13,416 nt of DNA from CAYVBE01 sp964572825 (GTDB taxonomy: Bacteria > Planctomycetota > Brocadiia > SM23-32). Both the position numbers and the translations under genes were made by a program. Where the stretch lies: the NCBI GenBank assembly GCA_964572825.1, contig CAZNGS010000095.1, positions 1 to 13,416 of the forward strand. Reading direction: 5' to 3'. The notes under the pieces were generated by a model that was not told where the DNA came from, did not search any database, and saw only the letters and a program-made list of their open reading frames with translations. Each line of letters starts with the position of its first letter. Position 1 is the first letter of the stretch. Positions 6,041 through 13,416 of the stretch are shown here, piece after piece.

Positions 6041-7891
6041 TCAAGCCGAAATGTTGGATACCGACGGGAACTTCTCCGTGTCGGTATGCGGCAGAAAGCA
6101 AGCCGAAACGAATTCGTCCATGAAGTCCGGGTGTGTGGACAGCTCGAAGTACGTCATCCTGCCCGCTATCTCGCGGGCCTTCCAGTAGTTCTGCGCGTCC
6201 TCGGCCACCATGACGGCGCCCTGCAGGGAGGTATTGCCCACGAACTGGATGCGCTGCCGGGGCACGTCGGGCAGCAGGCCGATGGCCACGGCGTTGTCCT
6301 TGTCGAGCCGCTCCCCGAATCCGCCGGCCAGCATGATGGCGCTCAGGTCATGCCACTCCATTCCCAGGCTCTGGAGCAGGATGTTCCCGGCCGCGTAGAT
6401 GGCGCCCTTGGCGCGCACGAGGTTGTTCACGTCCGCCTGCGTGATCACGATCTCCTCATCCCCGGCCGACCGGCCGGCCGGGACCAGCAGGTAATCGACC
6501 GACCCGTCGGGCAGCTCGCGCACTCCCTGCGCGCCCTGCACGAACTTGCCGGTTTTATCCATGATGCCCGCCCGCACGAGAGTGGCCAGAAGGTCGATGT
6601 ATCCCGTTCCGCAGATGCCCAGGGGCGGCCGGTCGCCGATGGTTTTCCACTTCAGGCCGTCTTCCCGCCACACCGAATCGATGGCACCCTCTCTGGCGCG
6701 GGTTCCGGAGGCGCTGGCGCCTCCCTCGAAGGCGGGACCGGCGGAGGCGCTGCAGCAGACCAGGAAGTCCCGGCAGCCCACGGCGATCTCGCCGTTGGTG
6801 CCCAGGTCGATCAGGGCGGCCGGCTCCTCGCGGTCGGCCAGACCGGTGGCCAGCACGCCCGCGATGATGTCCGCCCCCACGTAAGCGCTGACCGAGGGCA
6901 GGCAGAAGGCCCTGCCGGCGGGGTTGATGCGCACGCCCACCTTCTCCGGACGCATGGACGGCAGCAGGTAGGCGCAACCCACGTAGGGCTCCCGCCGAAT
7001 CCAGACCGGGTAGAGCCCCAGGAACAGGTGAATCATGGTGGTGTTGCCACTGACCACCAGTCCCCACACGTCCTCCCGGTCCAGGCCCTCCCTCTCCAGC
7101 AACGCGTCGAGGAGCCGTTCGATGTCGGCGGCCACGGACGTCTGCAGTTCGGGACAACCCTCCTTCTCGTCCCGCTGGCAATGGATTATGCGGGAGATGA
7201 CGTCCGGCCCGAACATGGACTGGGAGTTATAGCAGGAGGCCACCCACCGGCCACCCGGGGCCAGCAGGCGCGCCTTGATGGCGGTGGTGCCGATATCCAC
7301 TGCCAGCATGCAGCGCAGCGTGCCATCGCGGGGGCTCACGTCCAGCACGCGGTTGCCCCACGGCTCCACGGAAAGGGTCACCTCCGGCCGCCAGTCGGCC
7401 GCCCGCAGCCGTTTCGGCAGGTCCCTGAGCACTTCCAGGCCGACGTGATATTCGGCCTCCTGCCACTTGTTGAGCGCCCAGACCAGGCGTTCGGCATCCG
7501 CGCGGTTGTCGTCCAGGGTCGGCTCGGGCAGCTCGGGTTTCACAGACTCCAGCATCCCGCCCGGCGGGGGGTAGCGGTCGGGCAGCGGCTCTGCCTCCTG
7601 CAGGGTGACTTCGGTGTCCACATACCGGCTTTCCTCCGGCAGGAAGACTTCCACGTCTCCCTCTTCCGCCAGGCAGCGGCACGCCAGATCGCGGCCCTCG
7701 GGAGGGGCGTGACGGCTGGCCAGCCGTTTCACGCTGCCGCGACGCACCTCCACCACGCAGCGCCCGCACACCCCCTGGCCGCCGCAGTCGTTGCGTATGG
7801 GCAGGTCCGCCCTCCGGGCGGCGTCGAACAGGCTGACGCCCGCCTCGACCTCGACGGTCACACCGGAAGGCTGGAAGGTTACCCGGGGCAT
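6041..7891 (-). CDS. Reductive activator of CFeSP (RACo), [2Fe-2S] ASKHA ATPase
   Basis: ATP-dependent activator that returns inactive Co(II)-CFeSP to Co(I). It has 616 aa. Residues 1-85 form a plant-type [2Fe-2S] domain with Cys36, Cys42, Cys45 and Cys71 (CX5CX2CXnC). A linker/middle region spans about 90-195. The rest is an ASKHA (acetate/sugar kinase-Hsp70-actin) ATPase fold with phosphate-binding motifs DIGTTAIK (from Asp199) and DLGTNGE (from Asp362) and the late AGGFGE motif. This matches the DUF4445/RACo family known from Carboxydothermus. It lies between acsC and acsD, encoding the two subunits of its client. The start at 7891 is 6 bp past the acsC stop, and the stop is 18 bp before acsD. 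The family is often annotated only as a ferredoxin or ASKHA-domain protein. Confidence 0.94.
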   Translation of the reverse strand: MPRVTFQPSGVTVEVEAGVSLFDAARRADLPIRNDCGGQGVCGRCVVEVRRGSVKRLASRHAPPEGRDLACRCLAEEGDVEVFLPEESRYVDTEVTLQEAEPLPDRYPPPGGMLESVKPELPEPTLDDNRADAERLVWALNKWQEAEYHVGLEVLRDLPKRLRAADWRPEVTLSVEPWGNRVLDVSPRDGTLRCMLAVDIGTTAIKARLLAPGGRWVASCYNSQSMFGPDVISRIIHCQRDEKEGCPELQTSVAADIERLLDALLEREGLDREDVWGLVVSGNTTMIHLFLGLYPVWIRREPYVGCAYLLPSMRPEKVGVRINPAGRAFCLPSVSAYVGADIIAGVLATGLADREEPAALIDLGTNGEIAVGCRDFLVCCSASAGPAFEGGASASGTRAREGAIDSVWREDGLKWKTIGDRPPLGICGTGYIDLLATLVRAGIMDKTGKFVQGAQGVRELPDGSVDYLLVPAGRSAGDEEIVITQADVNNLVRAKGAIYAAGNILLQSLGMEWHDLSAIMLAGGFGERLDKDNAVAIGLLPDVPRQRIQFVGNTSLQGAVMVAEDAQNYWKAREIAGRMTYFELSTHPDFMDEFVSACFLPHTDTEKFPSVSNISA

Positions 7892-7897
7892 GGGGCA

Positions 7898-9238
7898 TCA
7901 CCCTACGATCTGGAGCCATTCGTTCTTGAGGAAGCGTGGGATGCCGCTGGCCTCCTTGGGGCCGACGATCACCTGCTGGCCCAGCTCCTCGGACAGTTCT
8001 CCGCTGATCACGGCGACCAGGCCGGGAATCACGGGCCGGCGGTAATCCTCGTCCAACTCGTCGAGAACGCCCGACTTCTCGATCGCCTCCTTGATCTGCT
8101 CCGGTCCGAACTCGTCCGCCGCCCAGGCTGTCAGCACGCTGGTGCCCTGCGTGTCCACCGTCAGGATGCGGCTGGGCACGCGGCTGGCTTCCACCTCGCT
8201 CAGAACGCTGTAGTAGCTCAGCGAGAAGTTGGTGGTGACAAGCAGCGGCGACTCGCCGTCCGGCTCGTTGACCTCGTAAATCTTGGGCTCCACCTGCACC
8301 GGCCGCTGCGGGTCGATGTAGATGCTCTGGCGGGCCACCAGGACGGGGAGGACGTACTCCGGGCTGTCCAGGTCCACGATGACAATGCCGGCGTACTTCA
8401 GCACATAGTGACACGCTTCCAGGGACTGCCGGGCAGGGTCCTCCGACCAGGCGCGAACCAGGACGGGATATCCAAGGGGGCGATAGGTCTTGTCGATGGC
8501 TGCCCGGCGGCTTATCGTGAGAAACTCGAGCGCTTCGCCCGGGTCGACCCGACCCGGGCAAAGGACCATCTCCTCCACCCCGCCGTCTTTGGCCTTCTGC
8601 GTGGCCGCGTCGCAGGTCTCCAGGTCCCCTTCCACCACCAGGGGCAGCCCCTCCTCGGCGGCCAGGTCGATCAGCTCCTCAGACGGGCCTTCCCGTTCCC
8701 ACAGAAGCGGTCGGGAGTCCGACAGCGCCGCGGCGGTCCCCGCCAGCAGGTCGGCATTCTCCGCGATCAGCACCAGGGGCAGTCCGGATGCCTCGTCCAT
8801 CTCGAGGGCGGCTTCCTTCATCCTGGCGCCGTCTCCGGAGGCACACTCCAGCGCAACCGTGTCGACCTTGATCACCTGTCCGATGCGATCGAAGCACAGG
8901 CGTTTGATATTCTCGGCCTTCTCTTCCAGGTCGTCGGTGTCCCTGACCAGGACGGCGCTGCCGCAGGGATGGTGGAACTTCTCGTCGTGGCGGAACATGA
9001 CGGTCTCGTTGCCGATCTGTAGTTGCACGTCGCCTGCGCCGACCTTCACCAGTTTCTGGGGCGGCGCGCTGGCCGCGCCCACTTCCTGCTGGGCATCGTC
9101 GCTCACGTGGGGGCACTCATCCAGCGCTGCCTGCTTGGAGGCCACCTTCATGGCAAAGGCCAGGCAGGTGGGCACGCCGCAGTCGCCGCAGTTGGTCTGG
9201 GGCAGCAGCTTGTAGATATCCAGTCCGGTAAGAGCCAT
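7898..9238 (-). CDS. acsC: Corrinoid iron-sulfur protein large subunit (CFeSP gamma)
   Basis: Large subunit of the CFeSP heterodimer, which carries the methyl group on its cobamide from AcsE to AcsB. Its 446 aa are typical of the family. The N-terminal [4Fe-4S] domain has Cys17, Cys20, Cys25 and Cys42 (CX2CX4CX16C) within the TNCGDCGVPTCLAFA segment. A TIM-barrel domain and a C-terminal corrinoid-binding region follow. The start at 9238 has GGAGGG 8 nt upstream and gives the usual MALTGLDIYKLLP N-terminus. The stop is 6 bp before the RACo gene, implying co-translation. Cytoplasmic. The [4Fe-4S] cluster transfers the electron used to reactivate Co(II), which fits the adjacent activator gene. 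Confidence 0.97.
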   Translation of the reverse strand: MALTGLDIYKLLPQTNCGDCGVPTCLAFAMKVASKQAALDECPHVSDDAQQEVGAASAPPQKLVKVGAGDVQLQIGNETVMFRHDEKFHHPCGSAVLVRDTDDLEEKAENIKRLCFDRIGQVIKVDTVALECASGDGARMKEAALEMDEASGLPLVLIAENADLLAGTAAALSDSRPLLWEREGPSEELIDLAAEEGLPLVVEGDLETCDAATQKAKDGGVEEMVLCPGRVDPGEALEFLTISRRAAIDKTYRPLGYPVLVRAWSEDPARQSLEACHYVLKYAGIVIVDLDSPEYVLPVLVARQSIYIDPQRPVQVEPKIYEVNEPDGESPLLVTTNFSLSYYSVLSEVEASRVPSRILTVDTQGTSVLTAWAADEFGPEQIKEAIEKSGVLDELDEDYRRPVIPGLVAVISGELSEELGQQVIVGPKEASGIPRFLKNEWLQIVG

Positions 9239-9330
9239 TACGGGGTCCCTCCGTGGGATCAGGAAGATTCAGAGGACGGTCCTCGCACAGCAATGGACGC
9301 CGCAGACCGTCACAGATCGCTTCGCAGTCA
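9239..9330 (-). other. acsB-acsC spacer with short hairpins
   Basis: This 92-bp spacer is the widest inside the acs operon. On the minus strand it contains GAGGA-CCG-TCCTC (9272-9284), a 5-bp stem with a 3-nt loop. Closer to acsC, GATCCC pairs imperfectly with GGGACC, a sequence that overlaps the acsC Shine-Dalgarno (GGAGGG, 9247-9252). There is no T-run, so a terminator is unlikely. A processing or translation-tuning role is possible but unproven. Confidence 0.25.
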
Positions 9331-11538
9331 CTAGTCGCGTCGGGAGCCGGGCACGGCCAGCAGAGACTCCATCTCCAGGGCCGGATGGCCGAACTCCTGG
9401 AGATGTTTCACCAAAGCCTCCCCGTCTGTCGCGATCGTCTCATCGGCTATCTTGTCGACAAAGTCCGGCATGTCCATTTCCTCGGCTCGTTCCCCCAGGT
9501 CTTCGCGCATGGCGTCTCGCAGTTCGGCGGGCATCCAGACCACGCGGGACAGGCCGCCTTCGTAGCTGATGAATTTCTCGCTGAGCATGTAGCGTCGCCC
9601 GATGCCGAGGAAGCCGGGAGTCTGCACGCCACCGCCCACCTGGCCGGCCAGGGTGCTGAACTCCATGCCGATGGGCGTCATGCCGCCGTACTCCCGGTTG
9701 ACCACCATCACGCCGTTGGCCTCGGGAACGATGGCCACGATGCACTCGAAGCAGCCACAGGAGGTCATGGGGTGGTTCATCAGGGAGTACTGACAGTAGT
9801 GTTCCACGGAGCCGTTGGAGTGCTCGTAGACAAACTTGTTGACGCCTTCCCACTCGCCCATTTCCGGGTCAATGATCCGTCCCTTTTCGATGGGCTGGTT
9901 GCAGCCTTCCGGGCTGATCTGGTGGGCGGCCTTGCAGTCCAGCCAGTCGTAGGCGCCGCACAGCCCGGGGCGCTCCGGGCTGACCACACACACGTGGTTG
10001 GGAGCGAAGGTCTGGCACAGCGTGCAGGAATAGAACACGTCCACTTCTTCGTCCTTCAGGCCGGCCAACCGCGCATCGCGCGCCTCGTAGGTCTGCTGGG
10101 CCCGCTCGGACAGATCCTCCAGTTCGTCTTCATCCGTAATGAGCCGAATGGCCACTTTGTCCACGATATTGCCGTAGTCGTCATGCAGCTTGGCGTGGAG
10201 GATGTTGCCGAAGTGCTCCAGCCGGAAGCCCTGAGCGAAGGCGTCTTTGCTGATTCGGATCCACGCCAGGTGGCGCTGGCCGATGTGCATAATGCCCGTG
10301 GCGTGGTTCAGGTAGAGATGAATCTGCCGCTCCAGGATGCCTTCGAAGTCTCCCTGCATCTGGCGGCCCGCCACCCGCACCTCGATGCCCAGGTCCACCA
10401 CGTCACCCGGCTGGGCCTCGTCTATTCCCTCGCCGACCACCTCGACGGTGCCATCGGTGATATCGTCCATATCCACCATGTAGAGGTATTCGGTGCAGTG
10501 GCCGCTCTTTCCGCCGAACTCCACCTGCATGTCGCCCCGGCGCACGCGCTCCCCCTCGAACGCGGCGGCGAAGGCCACCGGGATGTCAATCTCCTCGACC
10601 TTGACCTTGACGCCCCTGACCTCGACGCAGGTGGGCACCAGCTCTTCGTAGTCCGTCTGGCGCACCAGCGCCTCGTAGGTGGTCACGCCCGTGGGAAGCA
10701 CCTCGGGGGTGTCCTCGCTGTCGCTTATCACGGGGTATCCCATCAGGATGGCGCCGGCGCCGGTGGCGTACCAGTCGTCGGGGATGGTGCCGTAGGTGAT
10801 GCCGAAGGCGAACACCCGGTCGCGGGAGTACTGGAGGATGTCCTGGAACTGTCCCGGCTTCAGGCCGCCGAAGGTCAGTGCGCTGCGCACGGCCCAGTTC
10901 AGCACAAGGATGCCGTCCCGGGTGCGCGGGCCGGTGGGCACGATATAGGTGTCCCAGCCCGTCTGGACGTTCTCCTCGTCGAGCTGGTCCTTCAGGGTCT
11001 GCCCGTCGCGGTTGGCGATGGGGAAGATCAGGATGTTGCGTTTCTGCAGTTCCAGGATGGTCTGGACGGCGATCTCGGTCGTGGGTGCCGGTCCCAGGAT
11101 GGCCGCGAAGCCCGGCATCCGCCCGTCCACGAGCTGAATGCCCACCTCCCGCATGCTGGTGTCGGTCAGGAACCCGAGATAGCCTTCGTCGGGCTCGTAG
11201 CCGTTCAGGTAGTCGATCGCGCACAGTATCTCCTGGGCGAACATCGTGGCCGCGCCGGCGTCAAGGCCCTGACCCAGATACGGCAGCCAGGCGGTGTCCC
11301 CCGGCACGTCATGCAGCAGGTCCTCCCTGCAGTGCTTCAGCACCGGCTGGCATTCGGCCAACGTCTGAACCTTGCGACCGGTGAGGGCCAGGATCATGGG
11401 CAGGGCAAAGGCGGTCTCGGGGAACTTGAGCTCCGCGTCTTCGCCGTGCTCGTCCACTGCCTTCTTCCAGGCCTTCTCGGCCTCGTTTACGAATCCGTGC
11501 GCACCGCGGATGACCGCGCTGAAGACCTTATGGGACAT
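9331..11538 (-). CDS. acsB: Acetyl-CoA synthase, bacterial type (CODH/ACS beta subunit)
   Basis: Condenses the methyl group of methyl-CFeSP, CO and CoA into acetyl-CoA (EC 2.3.1.169). At 735 aa it matches the full-length three-domain bacterial enzyme (Moorella about 729) and retains the N-terminal CODH-contacting region that archaeal CdhC lacks. A-cluster ligands are all present: Cys505, 508, 517 and 527 for the [4Fe-4S]/bridging site and the Cys594-Gly-Cys596 pair for the distal Ni. Each is one residue below the Moorella numbering (506/509/518/528 and 595/597). The segments SCTLCQTFAPNHVC and PMTSCGCFE are nearly identical to the known enzyme. The start at 11538 has AGGAG 7 nt upstream (11546-11550). 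It lies between the CooF-like gene and acsC. Nickel insertion normally uses AcsF/CooC, and neither is in this window. Confidence 0.98.
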   Translation of the reverse strand: MSHKVFSAVIRGAHGFVNEAEKAWKKAVDEHGEDAELKFPETAFALPMILALTGRKVQTLAECQPVLKHCREDLLHDVPGDTAWLPYLGQGLDAGAATMFAQEILCAIDYLNGYEPDEGYLGFLTDTSMREVGIQLVDGRMPGFAAILGPAPTTEIAVQTILELQKRNILIFPIANRDGQTLKDQLDEENVQTGWDTYIVPTGPRTRDGILVLNWAVRSALTFGGLKPGQFQDILQYSRDRVFAFGITYGTIPDDWYATGAGAILMGYPVISDSEDTPEVLPTGVTTYEALVRQTDYEELVPTCVEVRGVKVKVEEIDIPVAFAAAFEGERVRRGDMQVEFGGKSGHCTEYLYMVDMDDITDGTVEVVGEGIDEAQPGDVVDLGIEVRVAGRQMQGDFEGILERQIHLYLNHATGIMHIGQRHLAWIRISKDAFAQGFRLEHFGNILHAKLHDDYGNIVDKVAIRLITDEDELEDLSERAQQTYEARDARLAGLKDEEVDVFYSCTLCQTFAPNHVCVVSPERPGLCGAYDWLDCKAAHQISPEGCNQPIEKGRIIDPEMGEWEGVNKFVYEHSNGSVEHYCQYSLMNHPMTSCGCFECIVAIVPEANGVMVVNREYGGMTPIGMEFSTLAGQVGGGVQTPGFLGIGRRYMLSEKFISYEGGLSRVVWMPAELRDAMREDLGERAEEMDMPDFVDKIADETIATDGEALVKHLQEFGHPALEMESLLAVPGSRRD

Positions 11539-11588
11539 CGAGAATCTCCTGAAGAGTTCCTCTTGTGCTTCTACACTTTCTGGTCAAA

Positions 11589-12347
11589 TCATTCGCTCAT
11601 GACGGCGTCCACGGGGCATACATCCTCGCAGCAGCCGCACCGAACACAGATATCCTGATCTATGCGGAAGGGCTGCCCCGCCTTGCCCCGCTTCACGTCC
11701 TCCTCGGTGGCGTGGGCAGGCGGTTTGCCCTTTGTTCCGCTGATGCAATCCACCGGGCATTCCTTCGCGCACCGCCCGCAACAGATGCACTTTTCGGGAT
11801 CAATCGTGTACCGCCTGACGGCGCCGCCCATGATCTGTTGCACAAGTGCACGGTATTCTTCCTGCAGACACGGCGTGGCCTCTTGGCGACCGACCACCGC
11901 TCTGGCGTGCGTGGGACAGGCGACTACGCAGGCCGGTAGCTCGCCCTCCTCGATGATTCCCTCGCACAGGTCGCACTTGATCACGGTCTCCCGCTCGGCG
12001 TCGAAATGCACGGCACCGTAGGGACAGGCGTTGACGCAGGCCTTGCAGCCGATGCATTTGTCCGGCGCGGTTCGCACGGGACCTTCCTCCTCGTCGCGGT
12101 AGAGCGCGCCCGAGGGGCAGACGGTCACACAGGGGGCGTCCTCGCAGTGCTGGCACTGGATGGGCACCGCGCGGCCCTTCGCCGCCAGCACGTGCACCCG
12201 CGGCACCATGTGGGCGCCGGCGAGCACGGCCTCCACGATGTCCTCGAATCCGGCGTGCGCCCTGGCGCAGGCCGTCTCGCAGCTCCGGCAGGCCAGGCAG
12301 CGCTCCAGGTTGACGACCACCACTCCGGAAACGGTTTTCTCAGCCAT
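11589..12347 (-). CDS. CooF-like polyferredoxin with C-terminal 2[4Fe-4S] domain
   Basis: Predicted electron-transfer subunit of 252 aa, probably serving the CO dehydrogenase encoded just upstream. Residues 1-160 look like the CooF/HycB/DmsB family with four [4Fe-4S] sites: Cys17/20/23/27, 65/68/73/77, 98/101/104/108 and 125/128/140/144. Residues about 180-252 add a second ferredoxin module with Cys187/190/193/197 and 234/237/240/244, separated by a Lys/Pro-rich loop that recalls the C-terminal ferredoxin tail of NuoF/HydB-type subunits. Further cysteines are 160, 189, 201 and 239. No signal peptide or membrane segment is seen, so it is likely cytoplasmic. The start at 12347 is chosen because a GAGGA Shine-Dalgarno lies 7 nt upstream; an in-frame ATG at 12365 has none. 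The stop is 50 bp before acsB. The electron partner cannot be read from sequence. Confidence 0.88.
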   Translation of the reverse strand: MAEKTVSGVVVVNLERCLACRSCETACARAHAGFEDIVEAVLAGAHMVPRVHVLAAKGRAVPIQCQHCEDAPCVTVCPSGALYRDEEEGPVRTAPDKCIGCKACVNACPYGAVHFDAERETVIKCDLCEGIIEEGELPACVVACPTHARAVVGRQEATPCLQEEYRALVQQIMGGAVRRYTIDPEKCICCGRCAKECPVDCISGTKGKPPAHATEEDVKRGKAGQPFRIDQDICVRCGCCEDVCPVDAVMSE

Positions 12348-12354
12348 TGTGGAT

Positions 12355-12359
12355 TCCTC
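12355..12359 (-). promoter_or_regulatory. Ribosome binding site deciding the CooF-like start
   Basis: GAGGA on the minus strand, 7 nt before the ATG at 12347. It favours that start over the in-frame ATG at 12365, which has no purine-rich stretch in front of it. Confidence 0.6.
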
Positions 12360-12373
12360 AATCATCGGACTGG

Positions 12374-13416
12374 CTAGCTGACGGCGACCGGCTCGGCGCG
12401 GGCGGGCTCGATCGGTTCGTACATCATCTCGGACAAATGCAGGGCCCGGCGCTTCCGGTCGATGTGCTCGATCATCAGCCGGGCGGCCTCGATCGGGTCG
12501 CGTTCGAAGGCCAGCTTCCCGCCGAAGTCCTCTTCCATTCCATCCGTGAGGTACTCCCGCACGATCTTGCTGCCCATCACGGGGAACGGTTCGGCACAGA
12601 CGGTGAAGATGCCGCTGGCGGCCACGTAGGTGGCGATCGAGATGGCTTTCTCGCTCATCCACTCCGGCGCGGCGCCGGCCACGGGCAGGTCGGATATGTC
12701 CTCCCCCAGCCCGCCTTCTTTCACCATCTCCACGCAGGCCAGCAGGATGCGGCTGTTGTCCACGCAGGAGCCCACGTGCAGCACGGGGGCGATGCCGACG
12801 GCCTCGCATATCTCGCGCAGGCCCTCGCCCGCGAAGTTCTGGGCCGCCTCGGGCCGCATGAGGCCCGCCTTCGCGCAGGCGATCGCGCTGCAGCCAGTCT
12901 GCACCACGAGAACGTCGTTGCGGATCAACTCCTTGACCATCTCCACGTGGCCCCAGTCGTGGGTGATCTTCACGTTGTTGCAGCCGACCACGCCGGCGAC
13001 GCCCCGGATGCGACCGTCCATGATGCCGCGGTTCAGCGGCCGGAACAGCGGGCGATACTTGCCGCCCAGCGTGGTGAAGATGCTCTCCACGCTGTAGCCG
13101 GCGATGAGCTGCTCGGTCTCTTCGGGGATTTCCGCCTGAGCCGGATCGCGCTCCTTGAACGCCTCGATGGCCTCCATCAGCAGCGCCCTGGCGCTTTTCA
13201 GGGCGTGTTCTTCGTCGAACTCCAGGTGTTTCACGCCCTCGAAGGCGGCCTTTGGAGAGGTGGAGATGAGCCTGGTGGGGAACCTGTCGGCATAGTCGGC
13301 GATGGCGGGCAGAATGCACTGCACGTCCACTACCATGGCGTCCACTGCGCCCGTGGCCAGCGCCAGTTCCTGCTGCAGGAAGTTGCCGGCCACGGGGATG
13401 CCGTGCCGCATCAGTA
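12374..13416 (-). CDS. acsA: Ni-Fe carbon monoxide dehydrogenase, catalytic subunit (C-terminal part, 5' end outside window)
   Basis: Catalyses reversible CO2/CO interconversion at the Ni-Fe-S C-cluster and passes CO to acetyl-CoA synthase. Only the last ~347 codons are inside the window; the frame stays open through the edge, so no start is visible. Family proteins have about 630-680 residues, so roughly half is missing, including the N-terminal B/D-cluster cysteines and the C-cluster His. Four expected C-cluster cysteine contexts are visible: VVDVQC (Cys codon 13316-13318), VGCNN (12980-12982), QTGCSA (12890-12892) and HVGSCVDN (12764-12766). The conserved MSEKA...TYVAASG segment, carrying the second-sphere Lys, is also present. 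The stop lies 26 bp before the CooF-like gene, and the acsB neighbourhood argues for the acetogenic AcsA role rather than a stand-alone CooS. Family call is firm; choosing acsA over cooS is inferred from context. Confidence 0.95.
   Translation of the reverse strand, partial: LMRHGIPVAGNFLQQELALATGAVDAMVVDVQCILPAIADYADRFPTRLISTSPKAAFEGVKHLEFDEEHALKSARALLMEAIEAFKERDPAQAEIPEETEQLIAGYSVESIFTTLGGKYRPLFRPLNRGIMDGRIRGVAGVVGCNNVKITHDWGHVEMVKELIRNDVLVVQTGCSAIACAKAGLMRPEAAQNFAGEGLREICEAVGIAPVLHVGSCVDNSRILLACVEMVKEGGLGEDISDLPVAGAAPEWMSEKAISIATYVAASGIFTVCAEPFPVMGSKIVREYLTDGMEEDFGGKLAFERDPIEAARLMIEHIDRKRRALHLSEMMYEPIEPARAEPVAVS

Noticed and set aside
5381..9022. A plus-strand open frame of over 1,200 codons opposite acsD, RACo and acsC.
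   Set aside because: It is antisense to three well-supported genes, rich in His/Gly/Ala/Val/Gln with no recognisable domain, and follows from high GC and codon bias on the coding strand.
9253..11658. A plus-strand open frame of about 800 codons opposite acsB.
   Set aside because: Same antisense artefact; acsB on the other strand is unmistakable and intact.
1..13416. CRISPR arrays, tRNA/rRNA genes, insertion sequences or transposase genes.
   Set aside because: No regularly spaced repeats, tRNA-like cloverleaf signals or transposase-like proteins were seen on either strand.

Overview
The window carries the distal part of a bacterial Wood-Ljungdahl (reductive acetyl-CoA) operon, followed by a separate hisH-hisF pair. 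Every supported gene lies on the minus strand, so transcription runs from high to low coordinates. The DNA is GC-rich. AcsB is the full-length bacterial type (735 aa), the corrinoid protein is the two-subunit acetogen type, and HisF looks like the form I recall from Desulfovibrio-like bacteria. This suggests a strict anaerobe that either fixes CO2/CO or oxidises acetate. A Desulfobacterota-like (deltaproteobacterial) host is my best guess, but the sequence does not fix the phylum.

Layout in transcription order. The 3' half of the Ni-Fe CO dehydrogenase (12374-13416, cut by the window edge) comes first. It is followed by a CooF-like polyferredoxin with a C-terminal ferredoxin extension (11589-12347), acetyl-CoA synthase AcsB (9331-11538) and CFeSP large subunit AcsC (7898-9238). 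Next come the corrinoid reductive activator RACo (6041-7891), CFeSP small subunit AcsD (5054-6022) and methyltetrahydrofolate methyltransferase AcsE (4234-5025). Three accessory genes close the operon: a DUF3786 protein (3585-4226), a P-loop/DRTGG protein resembling the N-terminal domain of phosphotransacetylase (2482-3588) and a small receiver-domain protein (2048-2485). These three are joined by two ATGA start/stop overlaps. After a 270-bp gap with no gene come hisH (1160-1777) and hisF (278-1057), then 277 bp of noncoding, hairpin-rich DNA to the window edge.

How the genes work together. AcsE moves the methyl group of CH3-THF to the cob(I)amide of AcsCD. RACo re-reduces cobalt when it becomes over-oxidised to Co(II). 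CODH makes CO from CO2 with electrons probably delivered through the CooF-like protein. AcsB joins methyl, CO and CoA at its Ni-Ni-[4Fe-4S] A-cluster. Metal-ligand and catalytic residues are intact in AcsB, AcsC, AcsE, RACo and the visible part of CODH, so the core looks functional.

The least explained parts are the coupled accessory trio, whose receiver lacks the phosphoacceptor Asp (His55 instead), and HisF, which has Gln at position 130 where the family has a catalytic Asp. Also notable are six predicted [4Fe-4S] clusters in the CooF-like protein and a 19-bp dispersed motif found at 85-105 and 2035-2053.
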